A stretch of 64,000 nucleotides of DNA. It comes from Laburnicola sp. R22_1. Lineage: Eukaryota; Ascomycota; Dothideomycetes; Pleosporales; Didymosphaeriaceae. The translations under genes were made by a program, and so were the position numbers. The notes beneath the pieces were generated by a model, which was not told where the DNA came from, made no database searches, and saw only the letters and a program-made list of their open reading frames with translations. Location: NCBI GenBank assembly GCA_014281115.1, contig JACONQ010000005.1, positions 868,001 to 932,000 on the forward strand, in the 5' to 3' direction. Shown piece by piece: positions 31,880 to 44,494 of the stretch. Position 1 is the stretch's first letter, and every line of letters begins with the position of its first letter.

Positions 31880-33523
31880 GGTGCGAGAGACACGGGTATC
31901 TGGAGGCGCGCGAACAAAGAGAGGACGACGGAGAAGGCGGGCACATTAGCGGTGTCGAGAGTCCGCGATTGCGCGGGGTGCGAGGTGGAGCTGGGGGTGG
32001 TAGAGCCGTGGGCGAGCGAGCAGCCTGCAGCGAGCGAGGCGGACAAGGGCCAGCGGCGACGTCGTGGAGATGCGAGGGCGAGGTGTGCACGAGCGGTGCA
32101 GGTCAGCAGTGCGAGGGCGAGGGTGTGCGAGGGTGCGATGGTGCTCTCAGGGCCTGGTCTGCGAGTGGTCACAAGGCTCGAGTATGGCGGATGGTGTGTT
32201 TTTGGCGGCACACACAGCGGGCGGAATAGGCTTAGGTGGGCGCGGATTGAGGCAAGGAATGGGCCATTCCCAGCTTAGGCGGCTCCTGATAACGATTGGC
32301 GTTTCACGCACACTGTGCTTGAGGGCCCCGCGCGAAATTCACATCCGGACGGCGAAAAGTGAGGGGCTGGGACTTGGGAGAGGCGCCAGGGGGGCGTTAT
32401 TGCATGTATGTAAACAAGCAAAGCGGGCCACTTCGGGCTGGCACGCTGTTGGCGCGTGGGCAGGAGAGCGCTCCAGTCAGAGCGAAAATTTGTACGCCTA
32501 GCTGCCGCACTGGCAGCACCGGCATGCCTCCTGGGGGGGTGAATGCCGCTGTGCATGCATAACCTCGTGAAGCCGTCGCCATAGGGATGCTCCCGCCGCC
32601 CATCTGCTCGTCGCCGTCCGTCACGGCCGGTGGCCTTTCGGTGGCCTTTGCTGGGGCACCAGCTGCCCCCACTCCCCCGCCATTGGCTGCCCGCCCACGT
32701 CCCCAGCCACGACGCCGCAAGCCTCGCCCTCACCGCCAGTCCGCCCAGCATCCTCTCACGACACGCAATTACCTGAACTCGCGGGCCCACGCGCCCTGCG
32801 ACCCAATAGAAGGGCTCTGGCAGCCGTCGACGCCCTAGCCCGCCATCTCGCCATGCACCATCGAGACTACGCGCATTAGCACCGGGAGAGAAGGGCAAGG
32901 GATGCGGCAGACAACACACTGTGCATCGCAACAATGATGCTGTTAAAAGTGGGCGAGGTGGGGCGCAGTACTGAACAGGTGTCAAGCCGTGCTGCCGTAC
33001 CGCCTTTGCCCATGGTTCACCTGGCCGGCGTCGAGTTTCCCCTCGTGTTTTCACGCTCTTCTGGAAACCGACGTCGGTCAAGCCCAACGACGACACCTCC
33101 ATCGGGACGCGACGCTGTTCCGGAATCGAAAGACCTTGCTTGGACAGACTAGTAATAGCATTACTTTGGTAGGTAGGTACATGAAGTGCAAAATGCCATC
33201 CCACTTACACCCGTGCACTCTTCTCCACCCCGGGTATCAATACATGTGCGTGGATGCCGTCTATGAGGAAATGACAATGTTCAGAAGGGAAAAGAAAACC
33301 GTACAAGGTCTTCAGACTGCCGAGGCAGGTGGCTAGAAAACGCAGTCGTTCAATCCTGACCGCCGGAAAAGGTACCTGTGACATAGGAAATGATTAGCGA
33401 AATGCCCCAATCAGACGCTGGACTGTCAAGAATTCGCGACACGCTAAGACGTAGCAGATCGTCAATAGACATTAGTATTGTTGATGGAAGTGGGCTGAAT
33501 GAGTGGCGTGCTGTTGTTGCGTA
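31880..33523. other. GC-rich intergenic region
   Basis: About 1.6 kb, upstream of the large repetitive protein and downstream of the next minus-strand gene. Open frames exist on both strands, up to 309 codons, but they are Arg/Ala/Pro/Gly-rich readings of GC-rich DNA with no known motif. It is best read as promoter and 5' untranslated sequence. Confidence 0.5.
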
Positions 33524-36045
33524 TTAGAATGGTTGGCCCTCAAACTCCTCGCCATTGAGTATCCTTCGAGCTTCATCGAGACGACGGCGCCATTCTTTTC
33601 GTTCGTACTGGTCACCCGAAGTGCTCTTGAGGTTGGTGCAGACTTGCTGGAAGCTGGCTGCGAGGCTGTAGATGAGCTGCGTTTCCTCCTCGTTCAACGC
33701 TAGTTGCGGCGCGTCCCGAGGCGATTCAAGGAGGGTGGAGAAGATCTTTGACGTCTGAAGACCCGTAACAATATCTCCTGAGCCTGGCGACGACACGCGA
33801 GATATCGTGGAACTTAGAGATGGGGAGCTGTTTGGCTTTCGAATATTGACCGCAGAGTCGGAACGGGGGGATGTGGTGCTGTTTTGCGCGGCGGCATTTT
33901 GTGCTGCTGGTTGTTGGTCAGAGAACAGTTGCTGAGAAAATTGGTCCATCTGCGGGTTCTCCTCTTCGTCATCAGACTGCTCTTCCGCAGCGGTCGCAAA
34001 AGAGGCAATGGTCGAGACTGAAGCTACGCTCGAATTGCGCGCATGCATAGATACTCTCTTAGCAGAACCGGATGACACGTTCCGAGTGTGCAGATTAGTA
34101 GTCACCGGCCTGGTAGTGGCGACTGAATCGACCGAACTTGAACTTCCAGAAGAACCGGGGCGGGCGGCACTATACGTCCCCATCGCGCTATGCAAAAAGA
34201 AGTTCTCGTAATCAAATGCATCTATGCGGTCTTCGTGTCGTCCCGTGGCAGGCATCTCGTACACAGCATCCTCGTAAATGCTAGAACATAGTTCTAATTC
34301 GTCCCCCTCGACCGATTGAAAATCAGAGTCTGATTCGTCAACAAGATCTAAGCCCAATCCCGCTGCACGTGAATCGGCTTCGTCAGACTTGGGTTCTTTC
34401 CAATGGCCAGACTGATCTGGCACATGAGTCTCGTCGTGATCGGTTGTCGAATGCTCCAAATCCCGATTGACTTCCTTGACGGCGTACGCGTGATCTGTGT
34501 GGGGCGCGGCATTGTACCTTTGAGTGGTGGAATCGCTGGCTTCCTCTTCGTATAGTGCCTTTCTAGTAGGAGATTCCAGCTTCAATCCTACGCCAGCGTC
34601 GGCGTTGATCGGTGAACCAGGAGTCTTGTACGCGTCTGTGCCCGAGTACCATGTCTCAGCGGAGGTGAAGGGGCTAGGCGCACGGAGGTTTTGTATACTC
34701 CGCCGTCTCAAACTGTCCTCCTGCGTTTTCAGCCTCAAACTCGATATCCTGCCTTTTAGGTCGTTGACTTGATCGCGCAAGCTGCTTGTGGTGGAGGCAG
34801 AGCGGTGTAGCTGAGGTGACTCGTAGTCCTCAGGCAAGGTTTCCAGAACATTGGGTGGTGATCTCGAGCCCCTGGAATGTGCACGCAAGGAGTAGTCCCC
34901 ATCTTCCTGCCCTCGCGGATCGCGCATTATCTCAAAACTCCGGGACTCTTTTATCGGAAACCGGCCGTTGCCATATCCTTCAAGCGACCACGGTCCGCTT
35001 CCATGACCCATTGCGCTCGACGCCCGTTTCGACTGCTGGGGTTTGGCCATGTATGTCGGCGAGGAGAAGGGTAGAGGGACAGAGGTTTCGCTCATGCCAC
35101 GGCTATGGACAGGACTACCCGTCGAAGAAAGTGGAGAAGATTGATACGATCGGTTTCGAGGGGGTATTGGGCCCATGCCAGCATACAGTCTTCTGTCTCG
35201 TTCGCGCGCAGCCGATATCTGATGCTGGAGTTCGGACGTCGTTTTCGAGCTATTGAACGTGGGTGATACCACAAGCGACTGTCGTGCACCCCGCAGGTTT
35301 CCTTCCATGACCTGTTCACTGTAAGCCATCTCCCGAGTTATATCATCCGGCAACAGCCTACATTGAGTCGTTTCTTCGCATTGGCCAGGATCATCTCCGC
35401 TCGTTTTGAGTAAAGATCGGACGAGTAGCCGTCTTCTTCCTCGTCACTATGTCCGCTCTGCAAGGGCGTGTTTTCCGGCTCCTTGTCCGTCGTTGCGGCA
35501 GGGAACGGACCCTGGCCTTCCTCCTCCTCCAAGTCCACGCCGCTGTCGTTGAAGCCCTGGCTGTCGAAACCAGGCCATCTGTTTCTGATGGTCTCCAAAT
35601 CGTCGCTGTTCAGGCTCGAGGTCGTGCTTAGCCGGCGTTGGGGTGGGCTGTCCGAGGCGGCTGCTCCTTGCGGATGGAAGAGGCCGTCGCGAACGGTCGG
35701 CGAGGATGCCAAGGTATCGTCGTAGGCGAGCGGGCTTGTCGCAGAGGCGTCGGAGCTGTTCATGTTGCGTAGGGTCGAGTGCGAGCTCTGCGACGAGAGT
35801 GGCGGGGATCTGGTCTGCGGCGAAGATCGTCGGCCTGAAGGCGCAGTGTCCAATTTGATCGTGTGCTGCGAGCGGTTCGTGTGCGCATACAAACTCGAGG
35901 GTGAAGGCGGGCGCTGCGCAAACGGGCCAGGCGAGACGCTGCGCAGCGGTTCACTGTTGGGCAGGATCATGGAGATTTCACTGAGCGTTGGGGAGCGCGG
36001 CGAGGGCAGCCCGGACGGCCGGGGCAAAGGAGCTGCTGCTGCCAT
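33524..36045 (-). CDS. Conserved Ser-rich protein with short coiled coil, function unknown
   Basis: Two exons on the minus strand: 36,045-35,362 and 35,311-33,524, with a 50-bp intron. The product is about 823 residues from the ATG at 36,045 (MAAAAPLPRPSGLPSPRSPT). An in-frame ATG at 36,147 would add 34 residues. The splice joins AKKRLN to VMEGNLRGARQSL, a helix-forming segment. Most of the chain is Ser/Pro/Asp-rich and probably disordered. Two segments look conserved and ordered: the coiled-coil-like SSLRDQVNDLKGRISSLRLK with the following TQEDSLRRRSIQNLRAPSPF, and the C-terminal SKIFSTLLESPRDAP through EWRRRLDEARRILNGEEFEG. Similar domain-poor proteins are widespread in ascomycetes. No signal peptide, membrane helix or enzyme motif was seen. 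Confidence 0.85.
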
Positions 36046-36949
36046 GATAGTAATAAAAGCCGGTCTGCGGGTTGGGTCGCACAGCAGCAGATCATGGATC
36101 CTCGAGGCCGCAACGACGTCAAACTCGCGACTTGGACACGACGGCATGCAGACGTCCAGCCGACGAGGGTCAGACGAGATTTAACGTGTCTTTGCGCGTC
36201 GGGGCGGTACCTGGCTCGGTGAAATGAAGAACGCACTGACACAGTGTTCTAGCAAGCCTCGTTAGGGGCAGGTCCACGCCACGATCCCCCGTCAGCCCAG
36301 ACAACCATCCTGCAGCCCCCCCACAATCTTCCGTCTCGGTCAGATGCGCGATTGGATGTTTCACTCTGTGGCCTCTTGCTAACCTTTGCTTATTAAAGAA
36401 CAAGGCCGTCCAGGGCACACGCATCCCCAACACCGCCAGATGGCGCCGCAAAACGGACGGCACCTCAACCCAATCTTCGAGATGCGCCTCCCTGCGGGTC
36501 GTGCCGAAGGGTAGTCTGCATGATACTTCTCATCAGTGTATCTTGCCGTTGCCCTCGTTCATGATGAACACATCATTAATCGGACACCCCTCTTCTGCTC
36601 GGGTACACGAGCCAAAACGCGTCGTGTGGACCGTCTACCGCGGGGTACCTGGAGCGCGGAGGCCCTCCAGCCGTGGTATCCCAGTTGGGACTCACGTCTC
36701 AGCGAGTATGAAGGAACGGTGTGTGATTCAGCCGGCAATGCATAAACAACAACAGGGCATGGAATTGGGGGACGGGAATTGTTTGATTACAGCAACGCTT
36801 GCTGCCTGAGGGACGAGGTATCGACCACATAATCCACCGAAGACGTCCGAACACCAATGGTTCTATGTCCTACAACTCCGCCTAATGCTAATTGGTATCT
36901 GAGACTCATGTAATACCCGCTATGCAACAAAACCACAAGAATATGTACT
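36046..36949. other. Intergenic region
   Basis: About 0.9 kb between two minus-strand genes, holding the promoter of the Ser-rich protein gene and the 3' end of SLD3. No supported gene. Confidence 0.5.
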
Positions 36950-39664
36950 TCAAATAAAATCGTCGTCGTCATTCCAGCCAAGAGCGTCGTAAATTGAATG
37001 TTCGTCCGTGGGCTTGACAGCATTAGGAAGAGCCGGTAGGGGCGATTCGGTGACCTGGGCAGTTGCAGCACTCTTCAGGGGTGTAGCGAAAAGCGTACGC
37101 GGCGTCGGCGCAGGGTTCTTATGAGTGGGAGGTGAGGAGGCGATGGCCTTGGTTGGAGTTGCATTTTTGCCATACGGCGGAGAATCAGGAGACTTGGCCC
37201 TAGACTTGGAGGGCGTGGCAAAAACCATCCTGCTGGGCGCTGTGGACATGTGCGTTTTTCTACCAGCTGGCCGTCTGGATGGCGTTTCAGCGACGCCTTG
37301 TGGCGCCAAGGTTCGAGCAGCTGCGCTGCGTTGAACGGTTCCCGGCACTACTGAAGATGCGGGACGTGCACCTGAAGAGGGTATACAAAAATCGCCTGAA
37401 GGAGGCGCATCGGACTGTCGAGGACGAACGAACGGGTTATGGTGGGACATAGGCGTCTGCTCTACCATATCTTTCGTCCTCTTGCCGACTCTGGGTGTTG
37501 CCGAGACTTGAACATCTTGCATGATCTTTCTAACAGGTTTTGCCGGCTTTCGCGATCTGTTGGTTGAGCCGAGACCGCGCTTTTCAACATCATCGACATA
37601 TTTCCCGGCAACGAGTCCACGATTCGGTTTCTTCAAGGCAGATATGGCGTCCTTCAAATCTTCCTCCACCCTCTTCCTCTGCTTCAACTTGGCGGCAGCT
37701 GCCGTAGTTGTGCTTAGGTCGACCTCCCGCCCTTTGAGGAGCTTGAGATGAGACATTGACTGTCTGGCAGCATTGGAAGGGCTGCGCTGAAAAGGTATCG
37801 AGGACAAAGGTACCTCACTTCCTTCTCGTTTTATTCCATTTAGAAGAGTGGAGTCCGTCACCGACCGGGTCAGCGATGGAGTAACCCGTGCATGGCCTGT
37901 CTTTCCTGTAATATCCGTAGCGAAACGACCCAGTGAACGTCGCGACTTTTTCGACTCTGGTTCCTTTGGTTCGCCCGATTTACGCGACACTAGCGGAGGC
38001 TTCATTGCCTTTCGTTTCGGTGGTGATGACGACACCGGGCCACCCAGCTTTTTGTTAACCATTCTGGCCTGCTCGGGCAGCTTGTTCATGTAGAATGGAA
38101 TGATTACTTCGACACAGAAGCTTTGCAAGCGATCGTTGCCTGCCGGTCCATTTGGGCCCTGGTCCTGGAACGTCTTTGCATCGAAGTCTAGCACACCCTC
38201 TTGCTCAACGGATTGCCAGATGCAGAGCTTGTCCAGCAACAAGTCAAGTAGTAGATTCACATCATCGATTTTCTTCTTTCGCTTCTTCGGTTTGGCTTGC
38301 GATTCTTCAGTGGCCAGCGACTCGTTGACTGCTGGCTTCTCCTCTTCCGGGGGACCTTTGTAAGTGGAAAGGTTTTCGAGAGCGGTGATTTCGAATATCA
38401 AGATCATTTGAAGTAGAGCTTCGCGAACCCGCAAATCGCCTAACCGTCTTTTGACGCGCTGTTCGACGGTTTCCTCCCGATTGATTTCAGCAGCTGAAAT
38501 TCCTCCAAACCACCACCTTTTCACGACTTCTACCTCTTGTGGGTACATGCCATCCCGGTTGAGCTTGATCTTTTTGGTTTTCTTTGGCTTCGTAGTTGCA
38601 TCGATGGGGTCATCGTCCGAGAAACAACCAGGTGGTAGCGCCTGGATAAGTTCGGGCAGTTTTTCTCTATACTTCTTCTCCTCGGCTTTGTGGGTGAGGA
38701 GCATCGATCGTAGGAAAGTGACCAACTCGTGAGTTGCTGGAGCGCCTTCTTGTGAAGATGTGAATGCGTTTCGTATACGGGCAATCGGGCCTTTGGCAAA
38801 GTATGCGAGGGACGTCTTTGAGATATAAAGAGCGTCCAGATACTGTTCCACTAGGTTATGCAACTGCTCTTGTGGTGTGGGCAGCGTCGGTGATTCCATG
38901 GTCTCTAGTTGGTTTTCGATTGGAATCGCTTCGGCATGTGGTTCTTGGATCGTGGACTGTTGGGTGTCCCCCGAGATTGTCTGCGACTCGGCAGGCCTGG
39001 GAGAAGGCTGTGGCCGCAACATCGCTAACCTAGCATGTTTTGTAGGCTTCTCCGCCGGCTGTGTATCCACCATTGCGTGCTTCCACCATTCGCTGGAGCC
39101 ATGGGAAACCGCACTCTGGGGAAACGTTGGATAGACCTGTATGTTCTCCGGATCCCATAATTCTTCGACCTCTTTCTCTTTTAGCCAGCTAGCCAGCTTG
39201 CAGAGGCTGTACACATGCGCTTGGACTCGCTCCACAGCGTACAACGTTTTCCTCGTCTCATAGCGTGCAATGAGCACCCTCGGCGCCTTTGCTTCCTCTT
39301 CGTGAGCTCTGTGGTGATTTCCATCGTGGTGCTGTTCTAGCACTTCGATCGAGGCGGCAAAGAGACGGTTGGCCCCGAAGTTGTCGTCTGAGGCGGTGTC
39401 GAGGAACGAAAGCGGGAGCTGTGAGCGGGTAATAACGCGGACAGGCTTGAATGTGTGTGGCTTGTCGTAGGGTGACTCGGGACAAGGTCGAATTGTGAAC
39501 GGCTTGTTGAACGTTCCGAGACGGCAGGTGGTGTCTCGTTTTCGCTTCGAGGGCAATCGCGGCTTCGGATCAGCAGCGCGCTGTGCAGATAGACCGAGTA
39601 CTTCGGAAACGGGATTATACGCTTTGTATGACATGATCTCTGTATGCACTGCATGCAACACCAT
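36950..39664 (-). CDS. SLD3: DNA replication initiation factor Sld3
   Basis: Single-exon frame of 904 residues. Sld3 (Treslin/TICRR counterpart) brings Cdc45 to loaded MCM helicase and, when phosphorylated by CDK, binds Dpb11. The family core is seen at about residues 270-560: LVEQYLDALYISKTSLAYFA, KGPIARIRNAF, then FLRSMLLTHKAEEKKYREKL, VEVVKRWWFGG and LRVREALLQMILIFEITALE. The C-terminal 300 residues are basic and rich in SP and TP sites (for example FATPSKSRAKSPDSPP, NPAPTPRTLFATPLK), which fits regulation by CDK. The ATG at 39,664 is the first in frame. A second at 39,634 (MSYKAYNPVSEVLG) may be the true start. Confidence 0.88.
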   Translation of the reverse strand: MVLHAVHTEIMSYKAYNPVSEVLGLSAQRAADPKPRLPSKRKRDTTCRLGTFNKPFTIRPCPESPYDKPHTFKPVRVITRSQLPLSFLDTASDDNFGANRLFAASIEVLEQHHDGNHHRAHEEEAKAPRVLIARYETRKTLYAVERVQAHVYSLCKLASWLKEKEVEELWDPENIQVYPTFPQSAVSHGSSEWWKHAMVDTQPAEKPTKHARLAMLRPQPSPRPAESQTISGDTQQSTIQEPHAEAIPIENQLETMESPTLPTPQEQLHNLVEQYLDALYISKTSLAYFAKGPIARIRNAFTSSQEGAPATHELVTFLRSMLLTHKAEEKKYREKLPELIQALPPGCFSDDDPIDATTKPKKTKKIKLNRDGMYPQEVEVVKRWWFGGISAAEINREETVEQRVKRRLGDLRVREALLQMILIFEITALENLSTYKGPPEEEKPAVNESLATEESQAKPKKRKKKIDDVNLLLDLLLDKLCIWQSVEQEGVLDFDAKTFQDQGPNGPAGNDRLQSFCVEVIIPFYMNKLPEQARMVNKKLGGPVSSSPPKRKAMKPPLVSRKSGEPKEPESKKSRRSLGRFATDITGKTGHARVTPSLTRSVTDSTLLNGIKREGSEVPLSSIPFQRSPSNAARQSMSHLKLLKGREVDLSTTTAAAAKLKQRKRVEEDLKDAISALKKPNRGLVAGKYVDDVEKRGLGSTNRSRKPAKPVRKIMQDVQVSATPRVGKRTKDMVEQTPMSHHNPFVRPRQSDAPPSGDFCIPSSGARPASSVVPGTVQRSAAARTLAPQGVAETPSRRPAGRKTHMSTAPSRMVFATPSKSRAKSPDSPPYGKNATPTKAIASSPPTHKNPAPTPRTLFATPLKSAATAQVTESPLPALPNAVKPTDEHSIYDALGWNDDDDFI

Positions 39665-40368
39665 AGGCGGGGCTCATGGTCAGTGTTCGGGAAGTTGGGC
39701 GTCGGGCACGACGCGTTCCCACGCGAATTCGAGTGGCTCGTGCATGCCGCTAAGCGCTGAACGTCATCCCGACCCGCCCGCGCCTCCTGCCGCAATTGCA
39801 GTCTGGAGTGCGCACAACCTCTCTAGTGAGAATTGGAAAGAAGATGGGGATGAACAAGAGAATAGTCATGCAGTCGATTCGGGCTGGGGCATCGTACAAT
39901 CCATAATAACGAAACACATTCCTCTTTGATTCTCAACTTCTAAATCCGCTCATGGCATATTCCCAATGTCACTATCCAGACTCCCTCGAACATGAATCTC
40001 TCAATCCATACGTATAACGGCAATGTGGGAGGTGAAGATGCGTGGTAGGAATCTGCACCACTCCTTCAAGCATGCGGTGCAAACATCAAGATCGGTCATT
40101 TTGCGAGCCGCCAACTGTAGTCACGACCGCTTTTACGCCGTAAGAAAGAACGTCTAAGTATTCACTGACAAAAAAGCAGATAGATGTTCAGCTGTCACTT
40201 TCCGATTGAACACCGTTTGGCCAGCCACGTACAGTCCTCCCAACCGTCTCCCACACAGTTTGCCAACCGTTTGTCCTTATCCACCTCACCATCACATCCC
40301 AACTCCCCTCAATATATCCCACCCTCACGCACCTCCCCAATAACCCCCAACCCACCACCTCCTCCCCA
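39665..40368. other. Divergent intergenic region (SLD3 / GNAT-like)
   Basis: About 0.7 kb between divergently transcribed genes. A pyrimidine-rich tract (C/T runs with many CCCA) immediately precedes the plus-strand ATG at 40,369. No other gene supported. Confidence 0.5.
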
Positions 40369-41058
40369 ATGAACATCTCCCACCCCCACAGACCGGGCTT
40401 CCGCATCCGCGACCCAAAAAAGGAAGACCTCCCCACCATCATCAACCTCTCCCCGTACAGCGACCTCTTCGCCCGACGCCGTTTCTTCATCGCAACTTCC
40501 TTAGACAGCGACACAGAATCTCCTACAGAAATACATAGATCTCTAGATGCCACAGCATCAGCATCACCATCTTCTACTTACACCACTACCATTCCCGCAA
40601 CACCACCGTCCCCTTGGGCGGATGACGCACCACATGCATCGCACTCCGACCACAACACCGTCCCTCGCCGCGCACCCATGTGGTCCCACCTCCAGCGACA
40701 CCCGCCTCCCCCCCAAAACAAAGACACCCCTCTGGCATATATATTCTTCTACCCGCTCGGCGCCTCCACCTCACATCCGATGAAAACCTTGTTCGCGCGC
40801 TACCTCCACCAGCTACCCAAGGACGAAGTCACCGTCGTGGTATTAGACCTCTTCGTCGCTGCGGGGTGGGAAGGCAAGGGCGTGGAGAGGATGTTACTAG
40901 AGAGAGTGCAGATTTGGACGGGGTGGAATGATTATAAGGAGGTGCGCGTTGTGCCTATGGTGGGCAGGGGGTTGAGGGAGGAGCTGGAAGGAGCTGGGGT
41001 ATCGGGCTGTGCGGGATGGGAGTTTGAGGGGGAGAATAGCGAGGAGGTTGGAAGGTAG
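40369..41058 (+). CDS. Putative GNAT-fold acetyltransferase
   Basis: Single-exon frame of 229 residues. The N-terminus GFRIRDPKKEDLPTIINLSP looks like the first strand and helix of a GNAT acetyltransferase. After a Ser/Pro-rich insert (about residues 55-115), LAYIFFYPLG and VTVVVLDLFVAAGWEGKGVE with RMLLERVQIW resemble GNAT motif A: a beta strand, then a G-x-G-x-hydrophobic turn and helix that hold acetyl-CoA pyrophosphate. The glycine turn reads W-E-G-K-G-V rather than the classic Q/R-x-x-G-x-G/A, so activity is uncertain. The substrate is unknown. Its tail faces the DENN gene. Confidence 0.6.
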   Translation: MNISHPHRPGFRIRDPKKEDLPTIINLSPYSDLFARRRFFIATSLDSDTESPTEIHRSLDATASASPSSTYTTTIPATPPSPWADDAPHASHSDHNTVPRRAPMWSHLQRHPPPPQNKDTPLAYIFFYPLGASTSHPMKTLFARYLHQLPKDEVTVVVLDLFVAAGWEGKGVERMLLERVQIWTGWNDYKEVRVVPMVGRGLREELEGAGVSGCAGWEFEGENSEEVGR

Positions 41059-41633
41059 GAAGGGTGGCGTGGAGTGTGAGATGAGGAAAAGGGTGGGTGT
41101 TGGTAGTGAGGTTGTGGTTATATCGAGGCGTCGAGATGGAGGTCAGGCCGGGGATGAAAACCCAATTACGGGATCAGAGATGGCTAGTGCTTGTAATGCC
41201 TGTTATCTATTTGATTGATGATGCGTTGTCAAGCACTGCACGATGAACGACAATGAAATGTAGTATTGTACTCAGCCATACAATTCAATTAACACACAAT
41301 TACAGGACAACTACAGAGTACCCAAATTCCCAATCCACAGCAAACAGGTAGTCCAAATACGGTTGACCAATCTTTCTTCGCTATTCTACCGCAGCGAAGA
41401 CCCGCTCCAACGCATCTCGAGCCTATTTATGAGACGCGTGCGGACGGCACGAAAAGACCCTCTTGGATCAGCTATAAAAAACATGAGAAAAATGCAACAT
41501 GTCGAAACTACGACCAGAAGGTACAAGACCCATGAACTCCGGTATAGAGCGCCAAACTAATGTTGTGCATCATAGGAAACATGAGATGTCACAACCCCAG
41601 ACAGAAGACGAAGGAAATAGAGTGTTGTTGCTC
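41059..41633. other. Intergenic region between converging genes
   Basis: About 0.6 kb between the 3' ends of the GNAT-like gene and the DENN gene. No supported gene. Confidence 0.5.
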
Positions 41634-44494
41634 TTATGCAACCTGCCTCGGAGAGGGCGAGTGTCGCGACAGCGGTGTGGCGTACTTGGATATGGGCATC
41701 TCAGCGTGTATTTCTGAGTCGTCGAGATGCTCATCATCCTGCTCCAGGATGCGTGTGGGCACATCGGGGACCTCATCGTGCGGTCTGTGTTGCAGACTGT
41801 GTCTGTCCGGAGTGGTGGACGCGCTCGCCATCGACATGGATGTGCTTGATCGGTAGGTTAGATCAGGCGTAGGCGGGATGCTTGAACCACGCCCGGGACG
41901 CAGCATGCTATCCTCATCGCCATAGTCGCTGCTCTGTGTAGAGACGGCCGCCGACACCCTCCGCTCGTTGCGGGACTCGTCGTCAGTGTCAGCCTGCTGA
42001 GCAAGCTGGAGGCCCTCAACAGCCGCAGCGCACTGTTCTGAAATATTTCGGATGATGTACGCGATAGCATCGGTCTTGTCGCGCAGGTGACGGTCTGCGA
42101 CATCGACCATAGAGAGAGCGGAGTATCGCTTAGAGTTACGGACTGGAGAATGGAGTAAGCGTTGCTCCATATCGGGTGTGACATCCTCACCATCAAGATG
42201 CTTGGTGTCATCAACCGTGCTCGCTCTCGACTCTACGTTGCGATCTGCACCGCGACTAGCCTCGGCTGTCGAATTGTCCTTAGCCACAGCATCGGACTTT
42301 TCAGACAATTCTTCCTCGTCCTCCTCCGGAACATTCTCGAAGCCCTCTTCCATGAAGTTGGCGACGCCGGAGTCAGGAGCGCTCAAAGACTTGACAATGT
42401 GCTCCATGTGGTGAGTTTGGCCATCAATCAAGGCACGGAGGTGCAAAACGACACGCTGAGCTTCGTCGCGCTGGCGCAAGATGGCCTGGTTGGTGTGCTG
42501 CAGCGAAGAGAGCTCCTTCTTGTTCTTCTTACGTTCATGCTCCAACTCCTCAGCAATCTCTTGCTGGAGGACGAGAGCCTCAAGAGCATCGTCGCGCTGC
42601 TTCTCTGTGCCAGAAAGACGGACTGCAAGTCGGGCAGCATCGTCCTTCTGCTGGTCAATGAGACTGGTAAGGCGACGGTTCTCACGCTTATGGTTCTCAA
42701 TCTTGACTTTGAGATCCTGGGTCTCCTTGGTGAGTTGCTCAGCAAACGCCTGGAATTTGAGGAACTGCTGCTTCCAGCTCTCGAGCTCCTCGACCAAGAA
42801 GTTGTTCCTCTTGGTGACCTTGGACAGCTCGGTGTCCATGCGGCCCTTGAGGTTGATGAAATCTTGCCAAGCCTCTTGTGCGTCACGCGAATACTGGTTG
42901 CGCTCGCGAACTATCTCGTTTAGATGTCGCATTGAGACCTTGGTCATCAGAGGCTTCTTGACGGAACCGCCAAAGATCGCCTTTATGCCTGTGTTACGTC
43001 CCTGTGATACGTTGTTAGTCGCGGATAATGACCGATGGAGCTGAGAGCATACCAATTTTTCACACACGTGGTCCATGACAGTCATCACGGCATCCTGATT
43101 CCACCATTCTGGATCTTGGATACTTTCGACTTCGCCACGCATCACAATGATCTGACCGGCTGGGATGAGCTTGCCGCCTCCGTACGCTGATCGCAAATGC
43201 TGTGGAACTCCAGTAGGTGCGACCTCGCCGTTGAGGGCTTGTGTGAGGCGAGTGATCATCTTAGTCCTCTGCCCAGCGGTGAGAGCAGTGGGCGGGCTGG
43301 ACGTCAACACAAAATTGCGGTCCAAGTCCACCACCAACGCGTCGGTCGGGGCAGTGAACAGAGAGCGACACTCTGATGTTGCACCCAGAATGTATGGGCC
43401 GGGCTCCTGAACGAGATCCTTGATGTGACGCGCATGGACAACGGGTACGTACAGACCGCTCCATTCGTACACCCTCACACAGAATCGCACTGTCTCAGCC
43501 GCAACCGTGAGCATTGCAGGGTAGTGGCTGGTAAAGATGATGCGGCGCGTTGGTGAAACTGCGGCTTCCAGAATACCGACAATGTTGGGAATAGAAAGAC
43601 ACGTGAACAGCGGCCACATGGCGAAGTTTTGGAAACCCGTCGGCGAAGAGGGAAACTGGTAGCACAAGGCGTAATCCTTCATGTCGATGCGGACCAAATC
43701 ATTCAAGCGCGGAGCGGGGAAGCTCAGAATGCGAGACACTTCCTCAGCATGGAACAAGTTAGTGGCCTTGTTCCAGTGAATCCACATGCCACGAAGATAG
43801 TCTCCAAGAAGGTTGTACAAAGGATACCGGGAAAGGAAACTCAGACAGTACGGGATCCAGTAAGTCTCATCTGGGTTATCGAAGAAGTCGGGCTCAATCC
43901 GCTTGCGTAGGTCGCGGATCGTCTCGGCCCTCTTCTCGTCAGCGCGCGACCAGACACGCAGAGCGATACCGTAGAGAGTGTGTGATGAATCTTGCTGGAG
44001 CACAAACGAGTGGTGGACGCAGTGTGGCTGGCTCCTTCCCGTGCAAATTTCGACATCGTGAGGGAAGCACGCCTGTTTGTGTTAGCCATACCGAAACTAA
44101 GCCGGCGTGAAAAAAGCAAACCTACCCGCATTGCGGCATGGAGGGACCTCGCGATCTCGTTATCTTGCTCGAGCCTTGGGCTGCTTCCTAGGATCTCTGG
44201 CAGCCAGAAGGTACCAACCGCGCCCTTCATGTGCCCAATCTTGCCCTGGCTCGGTGCCGGCGCCTTGACCCATTGCGATGGCTCCCTTCCCACGCCGCAT
44301 ACCATATACGCGTGGGTCAGCGTCTTGGGGGTCTTTGAGCCTTGTCTCACGTTCAAAGTCGAGGGCAGAGGCTGGGTGATTCTCGAATGGAGTGACGAAG
44401 TACGGCTGGGGATGATCAGACTATGGTCGCCCTGGCTGGTAGAAGGGCGGTCGCGGTCGCTCGTCCGTGGACGCAGGTTCAGAGAGGGTGCCAT
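41634..44494 (-). CDS. DENN-domain protein, candidate Rab exchange factor
   Basis: Three exons on the minus strand: 44,494-44,126, 44,072-43,053 and 43,001-41,634, with introns of 53 and 51 bp. The second intron contains the branch motif ACTAAC and is a multiple of three, so it is easily missed. The product is about 918 residues. An upstream-DENN region (GKIGHMKGAVGTFWLPEILG) and a core-DENN region (YGIALRVWSRADEKRAETIR, YCLSFLSRYPLYNLL, FTCLSIPNIVGILEAAVSP, RRIIFTSHYPAMLTVAAE, and ALVVDLDRNFV) occupy about residues 60-400. A coiled coil of roughly 180 residues (about 420-600) and an acidic, Ser-rich tail follow. DENN proteins exchange GDP for GTP on Rab GTPases; the partner Rab cannot be told from the sequence. 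Confidence 0.9.

Noticed and set aside
32275..33204. 309-codon minus-strand open frame
   Set aside because: Arg/Ala/Pro/Gly/Trp-rich reading of GC-rich DNA, overlapped by other frames, with no known motif. Treated as upstream region.
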